From positions 1 through 64,000 of the forward strand of contig JAKBGO010000001.1 of NCBI GenBank assembly GCA_021833065.1: DNA of 64,000 nt. Reading direction: 5' to 3'. The notes under the pieces were generated by a model, which made no database searches, had not been told where the DNA came from, and worked only from the letters and a program-made list of their open reading frames with translations. Origin of the DNA: a bacterium. GTDB taxonomy: Bacteria; Patescibacteriota; Saccharimonadia; Saccharimonadales; UBA4665. Below, in pieces: positions 42,900-50,398 of this stretch (within the stretch, counting starts at the first letter, position 1; each line of letters starts with the position of its first letter). Position numbers and translations under genes: made by a program.

Positions 42900-43709
42900 T
42901 TAAGCGTTTAGTTTGATCATTTCCAGACAGCCGTATACTACGGCTTCTTCGGGCTTGTTAGCCTGTATTAGCCGTGGTCTTGGTATGGCTGTGTCCAGTT
43001 CTTTGGCTATAGACTGATTGAGATATCTGGAGTATTTGTCGAAGAAAGTACCGATACTACCTCCAAATGTTATGACTTCGGGCTGTATTACTGGAACAAT
43101 TGTCAGCAATCCTTTGGCAATATTTTCAGCGATTTCTTTCCAGATGGACTCATCCTTAATTTCTCTGGCAAACATCCCGTAGGTTTCTACAATTGATTTA
43201 CCTGAGGCAAATTTTTCCCACTCAATTTTTTGTCCGTTGTGATCTAAAATGATTTTTCCGGGCTCAAAGCTGGCAAGCTGGCTGTCCATCTGCTGGTTAA
43301 CATAAAATGAGCCGCCGATTCCGGTTGAAATGGTCAAATACATTAAACGACTGAAACTATCTTTAAAATATGTTGACTCATATAGACCCGCCAGATTGGC
43401 GTCGTTCCCGATAAAAACAGGCTTCGAATAGATTTTATGTAAATCGATTACCGGGTTTGTATTCTCCCAAGATAAATTAACTCCCCCGTGAATGATCTCA
43501 CCGCTTAGTGAATTAACTATACCGGGCATTGCAATACCGATATAGTCAAAATCATAGAACGCTAGATTATCGATGGCTTTCTTTAAATCTTTAAGAAAAT
43601 GGTGGTAACTACTGTTAGTGACAATCTTGGTTTTACCGATTAATTTATAGTTGTGATTAAATAAGGCAACTAGAGTTTTAGTCCCACCAACATCTATCGT
43701 TAAATACAT
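42900..43709 (-). CDS. ROK-family sugar kinase-like protein
   Basis: A 269-aa ROK-family protein (glucokinase-type ASKHA fold). The phosphate motif LTIDVGGTKTLVALF opens the protein, GIAMPGIVN and FIGNDANLAG follow (with the catalytic Asp), then LTISTGIGGSFYV and VITFGGSIGTFFD. The usual zinc motif (CGCGxxGCxE) is absent, replaced by ASFEPGKIILDHNGQKIEWE. It is shorter than typical ROK kinases (about 300). The substrate is unknown. I use ATG 43709, which lies 7 nt after TAGAAT on the minus strand (leaderless). Confidence 0.85.
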   Translation of the reverse strand: MYLTIDVGGTKTLVALFNHNYKLIGKTKIVTNSSYHHFLKDLKKAIDNLAFYDFDYIGIAMPGIVNSLSGEIIHGGVNLSWENTNPVIDLHKIYSKPVFIGNDANLAGLYESTYFKDSFSRLMYLTISTGIGGSFYVNQQMDSQLASFEPGKIILDHNGQKIEWEKFASGKSIVETYGMFAREIKDESIWKEIAENIAKGLLTIVPVIQPEVITFGGSIGTFFDKYSRYLNQSIAKELDTAIPRPRLIQANKPEEAVVYGCLEMIKLNA

Positions 43710-43778
43710 TAGCTTTATTCTAACAAAAACCAATCTGTTAGGAAAATATAAATTAAGTTATAATTAAATTTATTATTT

Positions 43779-43855
43779 GCACCCGTAGCTCAGTGGATTA
43801 GAGTGTCTGGCTTCGAACCAGAAGGTCGCAGGTTCGAATCCTGCCGGGTGTACCA
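43779..43855 (+). tRNA. tRNA-Arg (UCG), CCA encoded
   Basis: Acceptor GCACCCG/CGGGTGT (G1-U72), D-arm GCTCAGTGGATTAGAGT, anticodon stem TCTGG/CCAGA with loop CTTCGAA (anticodon TCG), T-arm GCAGGTTCGAATCCTGC, discriminator A and CCA. Its T-arm is partly repeated 110 bp downstream, a possible attachment-site scar. Confidence 0.97.
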
Positions 43856-43942
43856 TCAATACTTTTTCAAATTTTGTCTCTGTTTTTGTATTTCTAAATA
43901 TTTAGCGATTTTACCAATTTAGAGCATTTACTTCTTAAAATC

Positions 43943-43960
43943 GGTTCGAATCCTGTCAGG
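43943..43960 (+). repeat. Partial copy of tRNA-Arg T-arm, att-like
   Basis: GGTTCGAATCCTG is a 13-bp exact copy of the T-arm of the upstream tRNA-Arg (43831-43843); a few further matches (C, GG) extend it to about 16 of 18 positions. Partial tRNA 3' copies downstream of an intact tRNA are typical of integration by tyrosine recombinases. No integrase is present, so this would be a remnant. Confidence 0.5.
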
Positions 43961-44014
43961 ACAATTCTCAAAAATTCACAACAAATCTTTCCAATGTCAT
44001 AAAATCGTGGCGAT

Positions 44015-44054
44015 TTGACATATGTTACACTTTTGGTGTACACTAAAAGTGTAA
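44015..44054 (+). promoter_or_regulatory. Promoter with overlapping 30-bp near-palindromic operator for the TA operon
   Basis: TTGACA (44015-44020) and TACACT (44039-44044, 18-nt spacing) form a promoter. Positions 44025-44054 are a near-perfect palindrome (outer arms TTACACTTTT and AAAAGTGTAA, centre GTGTACAC). It lies 16 bp before the antitoxin ATG, as expected for an autoregulatory antitoxin site. Confidence 0.75.
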
Positions 44055-44070
44055 TTTAAAGGATAAAACC

Positions 44071-44343
44071 ATGACAACTACTACAGCTAAAAAATTAAGG
44101 GATAATCTTAGTGAATACCTCGATAGACTACAAAGAGGTGAAGAAATTGTCATCATACGCCACTCAGAAATTATCGGTGTTCTCAAGCCTGCACAAAACT
44201 TACATACTAATAATGGCTCTGCCTTGGCGGCAATGTTTAATCGAAACAAAGATTTTTTCAGTAGCAATAAAGCTAAAGTTAACGCATCAATACCTACCGA
44301 GGAAATATATCATCACTCTCTGGACGAGTCGTATCAGCAATGA
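44071..44343 (+). CDS. Phd/YefM-type antitoxin
   Basis: A 90-aa antitoxin-like protein. The N-terminal half fits the Phd/YefM DNA-binding domain (TTTTAKKLRDNLSEYLDRLQRGEEIVIIRHSEIIGVL), and the C-terminal half is the polar, disordered toxin-binding tail. Quoted in short, LRDNLSEYLDRLQRGEEI is the key segment. It overlaps the PIN toxin gene by 4 nt and follows a 30-bp palindromic operator, so it probably represses its own operon together with the toxin. Confidence 0.85.
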   Translation: MTTTTAKKLRDNLSEYLDRLQRGEEIVIIRHSEIIGVLKPAQNLHTNNGSALAAMFNRNKDFFSSNKAKVNASIPTEEIYHHSLDESYQQ

Positions 44344-44723
44344 AACGTACACTAGTAGATGCAAATGTTTTGCTTGAAATTCTATTTGCCCGTAAGCGTT
44401 CAGACGCATCTCAGAAATTACTCAGTGATCCGGAAAAAGAGTATGCAATCAGTGCATTAACTCTTCATATTATTTGGTACATGGCTGAACGTTACAAATT
44501 ATCGGCAGAGTATATAAACGACATGCTATCGGTACTTACAGTCTTACCCTTGAGTAATCAAGTCATTGCACTCGCCAATAAGCGCTATGATAATAAGGAT
44601 TTTGAAGACTGCTTACAGGCAGCTTGTGCAGAGGAAAACGACTGCCAAGAAATAATCACCATTGACAAGCATTTTCGAGAATACAGTCATACATCATTGC
44701 CAGTTATTATTGTTAAATCATGA
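44340..44723 (+). CDS. PIN-domain toxin (VapC-like RNase)
   Basis: A 127-aa PIN-domain protein, probably a Mg-dependent RNase toxin. The first catalytic Asp is in TLVDANVLLEILF, a later acidic pair lies in NKDFEDCLQAACA and the final Asp in ITIDKHFREY. These are the standard PIN acidic positions. It overlaps both the antitoxin and the following MazG-like gene by 4 nt (ATGA each), so all three are translationally coupled. The pairing with a Phd-type antitoxin rather than VapB is a known mixed arrangement. Confidence 0.87.
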   Translation: MKRTLVDANVLLEILFARKRSDASQKLLSDPEKEYAISALTLHIIWYMAERYKLSAEYINDMLSVLTVLPLSNQVIALANKRYDNKDFEDCLQAACAEENDCQEIITIDKHFREYSHTSLPVIIVKS

Positions 44724-45031
44724 AACATTTCAATAAGTTAGTCAGAGATAGAATACCGGAAATTATCCGGGCAGATGGAAAAAACCCTGTTACCCATATA
44801 ATTACAGAAGACCAGGAATACTTGGAAAAATTATATGAAAAGGATATTGAAGAAAGCGAAGAACTTCGGCAGAATCCAAGTCTTGAAGAGCTAGTAGATA
44901 AACTCGAGGTCTTATTAGCAATTGGAAAAGTCTTGGGGTTTAGCCCCGAAGATATAGAACAGGCACGACTTAAAAAAGCTGATGAGAGAGGAGCTTTTAA
45001 TAAGCGTATCTTTCTTGAAAGAACTGATTAA
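44720..45031 (+). CDS. MazG/PRA-PH-like nucleotide pyrophosphohydrolase
   Basis: A 103-aa all-helical protein starting MKHFNKLVRDRIPEIIRADG, the hallmark of small MazG-like / phosphoribosyl-ATP pyrophosphohydrolase-related proteins. Acidic helices with EDIEESEELRQ and EELVDKLEVLLAIGK could bind Mg. Some members hydrolyse non-canonical NTPs (house-cleaning). It is the third gene of the toxin-antitoxin operon by 4-nt overlap. Whether it protects from toxin action or removes damaged nucleotides is unknown. Confidence 0.78.
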   Translation: MKHFNKLVRDRIPEIIRADGKNPVTHIITEDQEYLEKLYEKDIEESEELRQNPSLEELVDKLEVLLAIGKVLGFSPEDIEQARLKKADERGAFNKRIFLERTD

Positions 45032-45059
45032 TCATAGTGCCTGTAATTTTAAATACAAT

Positions 45060-45088
45060 TTAACAATTTGATCATTGTCACGTATTAT
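45060..45088 (+). promoter_or_regulatory. Promoter TTAACA-N17-TATTAT, near-leaderless
   Basis: TTAACA (45060-45065) and TATTAT (45083-45088) with 17-nt spacing; the predicted start point is about 2 nt before the ATG at 45097. No Shine-Dalgarno is seen. Confidence 0.6.
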
Positions 45089-45096
45089 TTATTCAA

Positions 45097-46224
45097 ATGG
45101 AAATCGCTCAAAATAATCAAAACGATACTCCAAGTAACCATAATCCTGAGACTAATTTAGATAACCCGGACGGTTTTTCGGATTCTTCCAAACCACCTGC
45201 CATCAATCAGAAAAACAAGACTCGCCATATCGTTTTATTAACCTTAATTATTTTACTGATTATTACTGTTTTTAGTTTTATTTTCGTATTTCTTTACAAT
45301 AATTACTCACACTCAAACAATAAGAAAAATGTAGTTACGATAAATGACCAAACCAATACCAAAGCCCCAAGCGCTACAAACGATAATGTTTGGAAATCCA
45401 GTGTCAATCCAGCTTCGCTACCATTGGGGGATGGACACGTCTCGAGCTCTCCTATGGTGGGTTATGTGGATTCTTGCACTACGAATTTCAAGGCCAATGG
45501 TGCATCTCATTCCGGTTCATGGATAAATAGTTCTAATAACACTTGGAACTCCGAGACTAAACCATCCGTAGAAGGATCCATAAACTGGCCTAGTGCCAGC
45601 TACTCAGTTTCCACTAACGGCTCTTACCGTACCATATTAACCAATGATCTACCAATGAATGAACCGACCGGACTTTTCCCTATCTCACTTACTGATCCGG
45701 CTTATTTATATGACCACAATCCCAATTCAATAGTTGCACAAAACATCGACTATGTGTTGCCTTTAAATCCGAGTGCGTCATCCGTACCAAATTGCACCGG
45801 ATTAGGCCCGATTGGAGTATTGAATGACGGAGTACTGTTATTTAATGCTCTTGATGCTTCCGGTAGAGACGCTGTTGCTCATGAAATTCAAGACCTCTGT
45901 AACGGACACCCTGATGGCAACAACCAATATCATTATCACGATATATCGATATGCATAATGAAGCAAGCTACCGGTCAATCTACTCTTGTTGGATATGCTT
46001 TGGATGGGTACGGAATCTATGTGGAGCGAGATAAAAACGGCAATCTTCCCACTAATTCAGACCTGGATGCTTGTCACGGCCGGGTCAGCGCTGTTATGTG
46101 GAACGGGAAAATGACCGATATATATCACTATGATGCGACACTGGAATATCCCTACACAATTGGATGTTTTCACGGCACCCCGATAAACACTACTCACAAC
46201 TCGAATAAGCCAATCCATCCGTAA
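45097..46224 (+). CDS. Membrane-anchored YHYH-domain protein
   Basis: A 375-aa protein: cytoplasmic polar N-terminus (about 40 residues), one membrane helix (about 46-69) and a long exported domain. The exported part holds the YHYH motif in GNNQYHYHDISICI, followed by LVGYALDGYGIYVERDKNG, CHGRVSAVMWNGK and IYHYDATLEYPYTIGCFHGTP, matching the YHYH family (PF14240-type, found in secreted bacterial and algal proteins, function unknown). The histidines suggest metal binding, and several cysteines could form disulfides. It is an extracytoplasmic candidate for metal or peroxide handling, by inference only. Confidence 0.85.
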   Translation: MEIAQNNQNDTPSNHNPETNLDNPDGFSDSSKPPAINQKNKTRHIVLLTLIILLIITVFSFIFVFLYNNYSHSNNKKNVVTINDQTNTKAPSATNDNVWKSSVNPASLPLGDGHVSSSPMVGYVDSCTTNFKANGASHSGSWINSSNNTWNSETKPSVEGSINWPSASYSVSTNGSYRTILTNDLPMNEPTGLFPISLTDPAYLYDHNPNSIVAQNIDYVLPLNPSASSVPNCTGLGPIGVLNDGVLLFNALDASGRDAVAHEIQDLCNGHPDGNNQYHYHDISICIMKQATGQSTLVGYALDGYGIYVERDKNGNLPTNSDLDACHGRVSAVMWNGKMTDIYHYDATLEYPYTIGCFHGTPINTTHNSNKPIHP

Positions 46225-46262
46225 CTTTTTAAGCTTAAGAATGATGTGCTAAGATAGATTGA

Positions 46263-46619
46263 ATGACCGTGTTACTTTATATTCTAATCGGCCTAGTGTC
46301 GGGTGCATTGACAGCTATTGTTGGTACCGGCGCCGGTCTGATAATAATCCCGGCCCTTATATTCTTTGCTAATTTTACTACTAAAACTGCCATTGGCACC
46401 TCGTTAGCACTATTGTTGCCACCTGTCGGTATTTTTGCTGCCTACACTTATTGGCGTCATGGAGCTGTCAATATTAAAGCGGGAATATTCATAATACTGG
46501 GATTTTTAGTCGGAAGCTTTATTATGGCAAAATTTGCCACTAATCTACCAACTCAAATTTTATCTAGAATATTTGGTGTTGCGGCAATTGCCATAGGCGT
46601 AAAAATGCTATTTTTTTAA
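46263..46619 (+). CDS. Half-size TauE/SafE-like permease
   Basis: A 118-aa protein with four hydrophobic helices and the TauE/SafE repeat motif (LVSGALTAIVGTGAGLIIIPAL, KTAIGTSLALLLPPVGI). Full-length TauE proteins are about 250 aa and consist of two such repeats; here the stop is followed 8 nt later by maf, so only one repeat exists. It may work as a homodimer. The substrate (sulfite or an organosulfonate in the family) is unknown. TAAGAT (46250-46255) lies 7 nt before the ATG (leaderless). Confidence 0.8.
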   Translation: MTVLLYILIGLVSGALTAIVGTGAGLIIIPALIFFANFTTKTAIGTSLALLLPPVGIFAAYTYWRHGAVNIKAGIFIILGFLVGSFIMAKFATNLPTQILSRIFGVAAIAIGVKMLFF

Positions 46620-46627
46620 TTTTTATC

Positions 46628-47206
46628 ATGAAAAAACTAATCCTGGCATCAGGTTCACCAAGCAGAAGAGAGATTCTTCTTAAGGCCGGTTATGACTTTG
46701 ATGTCGATCCTAGCAATTATGAAGAAGACATGTCGTTAAAAATGACTCCTAGTAAACTTGCCGTTTATTTATCTAAAGGTAAGGCAGATGATGTGGTACC
46801 AAGACATAGCAATTCGGTTATATTGGCGGCAGATAGTTTCGCCGTGTTTGATGATAAGGTTCTAGGAAAGCCACATACGACTCAAAAAGCCAGGGAAATG
46901 CTTTTGATGTTGAGCGGCAAGACTCACTTATTCATAACAGGATATACCGTAGTAGATTCCGATAATCTGGAAGCCTTTTCAAATTATGTTGAAACTAAGG
47001 TTTATTTTAATAATTTATCAGCTGATGTCATCGAGAGATATATTGAAGAAGAAAATGTACTTGAAGTTGCCGGTGCTTATAAAATACAGGGACTTGGCCA
47101 GAAACTAATCGAAAAATTAGAGGGAGATCTAGAAAATGTCAGTGGATTGCCTATTCGAGAAATTTCAACTACTTTAGGAAATTTCGGCATATCGCCAAAA
47201 ATGTAG
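46628..47206 (+). CDS. maf: Maf-family nucleoside triphosphate pyrophosphatase
   Basis: Maf enzymes hydrolyse modified or canonical (m5UTP, dTTP, UTP, m7GTP) nucleotides to prevent misincorporation. The 192-aa protein has the family N-terminus KLILASGSPSRREILLKAGY, AADSFAVFDDKVLGKP with the catalytic acid, and FITGYTVVDS. Length is standard. It lies 8 nt after the TauE-like gene, likely in the same transcript. Confidence 0.93.
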   Translation: MKKLILASGSPSRREILLKAGYDFDVDPSNYEEDMSLKMTPSKLAVYLSKGKADDVVPRHSNSVILAADSFAVFDDKVLGKPHTTQKAREMLLMLSGKTHLFITGYTVVDSDNLEAFSNYVETKVYFNNLSADVIERYIEEENVLEVAGAYKIQGLGQKLIEKLEGDLENVSGLPIREISTTLGNFGISPKM

Positions 47207-47219
47207 TGGTAAATACTAA

Positions 47220-47248
47220 TTGACTAATTTACAAATGTATGGTATATT
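47220..47248 (+). promoter_or_regulatory. Promoter TTGACT-N17-TATATT
   Basis: TTGACT (47220-47225) and TATATT (47243-47248) with 17-nt spacing. The start point falls at about 47255, 3 nt before ATG 47258; the ATG at 47249 abuts the -10 and cannot be the start. Confidence 0.75.
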
Positions 47249-47257
47249 ATGTTTATC

Positions 47258-47746
47258 ATGCAACAAGAAACAATAAAATCAAATACAGAACTAGATCAAA
47301 AAATTAATAAAATAGCCTCAGAGCAAAGGATTTTCGGCTTAAGGTGGGGAAACATCTACTACGAGCAAAATCAACCAGATGCAGCCGAGATAGCTCTCAG
47401 AAATCCGGCTGTTTATCTTAATGAAGGTCACCCTGGAAGGCTAACCGAATCCCTCAAGAAAGAATGGTTTGATTTGCTAGACTACGGTACCGAATTGATT
47501 AGACAGATTGGTGAGAATGAGAATGATTGGGCACCGGGTACTACACCGATTGAAAAAATCCAAAGTTTTGTTCGAGATGGCAAAATACCTGAAAGATTTA
47601 AAGGAAGTATATCGGATATAATTATCTGGTCATCCGATTTATTCTCAAGGTCATTACACGAAGTACCGGGTAACCTGGACTATTATCAGGGAAACACGAC
47701 TGCTATGGACAGTTGGTCTAAGAGATATTTAGTTAGACAAGACTAG
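47258..47746 (+). CDS. Hypothetical cytoplasmic protein
   Basis: A 162-aa soluble protein with no membrane segment or recognised motif. It is rich in aromatic residues (Trp/Tyr, e.g. FGLRWGNIYYEQ, DIIIWSSDLF) and mildly acidic, with an overall helical look. I do not recognise a family. The start ATG 47258 is chosen because the promoter -10 abuts the upstream ATG. It is a single-gene transcript by its promoter and by the AT-rich gap that follows. Confidence 0.6.
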   Translation: MQQETIKSNTELDQKINKIASEQRIFGLRWGNIYYEQNQPDAAEIALRNPAVYLNEGHPGRLTESLKKEWFDLLDYGTELIRQIGENENDWAPGTTPIEKIQSFVRDGKIPERFKGSISDIIIWSSDLFSRSLHEVPGNLDYYQGNTTAMDSWSKRYLVRQD

Positions 47747-47889
47747 TTTTTTTTAAACTAATTTTAATTTGAAATTATTACAAATATTAACCTAATTAGG
47801 GTGCTATTATTTTGCAAAAATCCGGTGAGTTTATTGCGTAAGAATCCTCTAAACGCAGATTAATTATTTACATTAATGCTTGGATATAT

Positions 47890-49164
47890 CTATGGCTGAT
47901 ATGTGCACAAGTCCCAATTTTTGTAAGTACCGCCGTACATGCTTGGACAGGATTGCCTGGTTACAATAACCAAGTTTCTTTGATTGTTTAAAAACTTATT
48001 TTGCGATGTTTTGACTTGGTTTGCATTTACATCGAACAATAGTAATCCTGTAGCTGACCAGTATGATCCTGAGTAGTAATTGCCATTTATTATGTTATCT
48101 CTGGCCGAACCTGACGCACCCCAAGCAAATTCAATACCATTTTGAGCTACATTTTGCTGTGGTCCTCCACCGATTATGGCGTCGTTGTTAAACGAAACAG
48201 TTGTGTTTGCTTGAGTGGCCGATAAACCATTTTTAAAATAGTTAGAAACAGTCGTATTGCTAACATTTCCAGTGGCGCCGGAAGTAAAGTATATACCAAA
48301 GTAACTGTTATCAATTGTTGAGTCACTTATATCAACGTTTTTAGCACTATGTCCGTCGACCAAAATACCGTACTTGGACGCATTGACTATGCTACTATTA
48401 CCTTTTACCGTACCCGGAGTTGAGAAGTATATACCGACATCGCACCCAGATGCATCTAGATTACCCTGAAATTCGCTTGGGTTAACTAGTGCAGCGCTAA
48501 GTTCAGTAGAGTCGCTTGTTGTTACTTGAGTACACTCTGGCTGTGATAGTTTGACATTTCCTAGAGCAGGACCGTAAGCAGTGTATGTCAGACTAGTAAA
48601 TGTTAGCGTGGTTGAGTCGGAAGCCGCTGTGAAATCATATGTATTTGTCTCCCACATCATATTTCCCTCTGTGTTGTTTTTTGTTTCCGTATTAAAATAG
48701 TAATCTTTGGCACTACTGTTTCCTGCAACTACCTCAAGTGTTTTGGTGCCGCGAGTACCGTCCGGGTTACCAGATAGATCAAATGTTACTTCATACGATC
48801 TGCCGGGTAGAGTAGAAAAAGTTTGACTAATACTACCCGCATCGTTTCCACTCATATCTAAGCTTCTGGTCGTGCCTGTCGGAGCCTTCCAGTAGGTGCC
48901 TATATAATCTACACTACCGGATGTAACAGTCCAGTACGGTATGCTAGTTGAATCACCACTAGTTAGCGTTTTGTATGGACCCGGATTAATAGCTGATGAA
49001 AAATCACCATTTTGAAAGTCCGGAAAAGTTGTCGCGTTTGTTAGCCCAAATGTAAGAAAAGATAACCCGACTCCACCGGAAAGTAGGCCGATTATAGAAA
49101 TTATAATTAGGGTTTTGGTTTTGAATTTTTGTACACCTTTTTGAATACTGTACTTATAACTCAT
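47890..49164 (-). CDS. Secreted DUF642-like plus parallel beta-helix protein
   Basis: A 424-aa exported protein. An N-terminal basic stretch and one hydrophobic segment (about residues 18-38) form a signal peptide or anchor. Residues about 45-210 resemble the DUF642/choice-of-anchor beta-sandwich (NGDFSSAINPGPYKTL, GSISQTFSTLPGRSYEVTFDL). Residues about 240-400 are a right-handed parallel beta-helix with repeating GI-x-x-x..N/S-T-x-x rungs (YGILVDGHSAKNVDISDSTI). Such proteins bind or cleave polysaccharide; no catalytic motif stands out. A strong AAGGAGGAG Shine-Dalgarno precedes the ATG. Confidence 0.8.
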   Translation of the reverse strand: MSYKYSIQKGVQKFKTKTLIIISIIGLLSGGVGLSFLTFGLTNATTFPDFQNGDFSSAINPGPYKTLTSGDSTSIPYWTVTSGSVDYIGTYWKAPTGTTRSLDMSGNDAGSISQTFSTLPGRSYEVTFDLSGNPDGTRGTKTLEVVAGNSSAKDYYFNTETKNNTEGNMMWETNTYDFTAASDSTTLTFTSLTYTAYGPALGNVKLSQPECTQVTTSDSTELSAALVNPSEFQGNLDASGCDVGIYFSTPGTVKGNSSIVNASKYGILVDGHSAKNVDISDSTIDNSYFGIYFTSGATGNVSNTTVSNYFKNGLSATQANTTVSFNNDAIIGGGPQQNVAQNGIEFAWGASGSARDNIINGNYYSGSYWSATGLLLFDVNANQVKTSQNKFLNNQRNLVIVTRQSCPSMYGGTYKNWDLCTYQP

Positions 49165-49216
49165 AACTCCTCCTTGGTTTACATTTTTAGTATAAACCCG
49201 TAAACCCTGCTACATT

Positions 49217-49252
49217 AAAAAAACAACACTAATGAACTGTTAATGTTAGTTG
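49217..49252 (-). terminator. Weak intrinsic terminator after small membrane ORF
   Basis: On the minus strand, CAAC/GTTG plus TAA/TTA with a small bulge form an imperfect stem followed by seven Ts, about 13 nt after the stop of the 59-aa ORF. A low-stability call. Confidence 0.4.
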
Positions 49253-49264
49253 CGTTTCTCTTGA

Positions 49265-49444
49265 CTAATTTTTATCGTTCTTAATTAGATAGTTTATCGA
49301 AATATAAAATACCAATATAGATAACAGACCGGTCAGCACCTGAGCAAAACTAGTCCTTTCACCCGGCTTAAACAGATCGTGGAAGAAGCTAAAGTCCACA
49401 AAAATGAAACCAACTACCAAAACCAGATGAATTAGTCTGTCCAT
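49265..49444 (-). CDS. 59-aa two-helix membrane protein (below ORF-track threshold)
   Basis: A minus-strand ORF of 59 codons not in the supplied track: start at 49444, stop TAG at 49265-49267. It encodes MDRLIHLVLVVGFIFVDFSF, a polar turn with FKPGERTSF, and a second hydrophobic helix (about residues 35-52) ending in NYLIKNDKN. TAAAAT lies 6 nt before the ATG, which matches the leaderless pattern of this genome. The function is unknown. It fills what would otherwise be a 315-bp gap. Confidence 0.55.
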   Translation of the reverse strand: MDRLIHLVLVVGFIFVDFSFFHDLFKPGERTSFAQVLTGLLSILVFYISINYLIKNDKN

Positions 49445-49479
49445 AACTTCATTTTACGCTTTTATTTATTTTATAACTA

Positions 49480-49659
49480 TTATTTATAAACTTTCCGAGC
49501 AATAGTTGCCGACAACCAGCCGATTACCCATCCACAAAAAACATAAAACGCGGCGTGGTTTTTGGTTTTAATATGAAACGTAAAACCTATTAGAAATAAA
49601 ATTGCCCAGACTATAAAACAAGCAATACTATAGCCCGTGTAAGTATTAAATTTCTTCAT
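49480..49659 (-). CDS. 59-aa two-helix membrane protein downstream of ABC transporter
   Basis: A small protein with two membrane helices (about residues 8-26 and 33-52) and basic ends. The ORF track starts at 49701, but an AAAGGAA Shine-Dalgarno is correctly spaced for ATG 49659 (MKKFNTYTGY), which also removes most of the overlap with the ABC permease. It lies 4 nt after the permease stop, so it is probably the third gene of the ABC operon. I know of no family assignment. Confidence 0.6.
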   Translation of the reverse strand: MKKFNTYTGYSIACFIVWAILFLIGFTFHIKTKNHAAFYVFCGWVIGWLSATIARKVYK

Positions 49660-49663
49660 TAAA

Positions 49664-50398
49664 CTATTCCTTTCTTTTGATTGTAAAAGAGCCCAGAACA
49701 AGGGCTATGAGTGCAAAAATAAGAACTACTATTATGTCCTTGATTAAAACGGATGACCACCCCGATGTGTTAGCCACTTGTTTCATGGCATCGACACTGT
49801 AGCTAAGAGGCATTACATCAGCGAATAATTGCAGTAACCTGGACATATTATTTCGGGCTACAAATAACCCGCAGACTAATAATTGAGGAAAAATGAATGC
49901 CGGCATGAATTGAATAGCCTGAAATTCACTTTTAGCGAAAGCACTGGTAAAAAGCCCTAGCGAAGTTCCCAGAAAAGAAGCAATCACAGCGATAATTAAA
50001 GTTTCGATGGTGCCTCCGACAACCGGTACTTTAAGTAAGCCTAGCATTACACCGGCAGCCAATAATGCCTGAAGTAGACCGATGATTGAAAACGCAAGTG
50101 CATAGCCGAATATGAAATCTGATTTTGAAATCGGCATAGTCATCAATCTATTGAGTGTGCCTGATGATCTTTCTCTTAGTGTAATAATTGATGATATCAG
50201 AAACATCATTATCATTGGGAATATTCCAAGAAGCATTGGCGCAATAGAATCAAAAATACGAGATTGACCGTCAAAGACATATTTCAGTATGGTTAGCAAA
50301 ATAGGTGGGACAATAAAAATCAGAGCTAAAGTTCTTTTATCATGCTTTAATTGATTCAAGACTCTTTTTGAAGTCGAAAGTGTTCTGATAATACTCAT
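49664..50398 (-). CDS. ABC-2 type exporter permease
   Basis: A 244-aa ABC-2 permease with six helices: about residues 22-42, 57-78, 100-124, 132-158, 167-185 and 217-238. The typical LRERSSGTLNRLMTMPISKSDFIFGY motif (cited as RERSSGTLNRLM) sits on the cytosolic coupling loop. The gene overlaps the ATPase gene by 4 nt. The exported substrate (drug, lipid or polysaccharide) cannot be told from the sequence. Confidence 0.92.
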   Translation of the reverse strand: MSIIRTLSTSKRVLNQLKHDKRTLALIFIVPPILLTILKYVFDGQSRIFDSIAPMLLGIFPMIMMFLISSIITLRERSSGTLNRLMTMPISKSDFIFGYALAFSIIGLLQALLAAGVMLGLLKVPVVGGTIETLIIAVIASFLGTSLGLFTSAFAKSEFQAIQFMPAFIFPQLLVCGLFVARNNMSRLLQLFADVMPLSYSVDAMKQVANTSGWSSVLIKDIIVVLIFALIALVLGSFTIKRKE

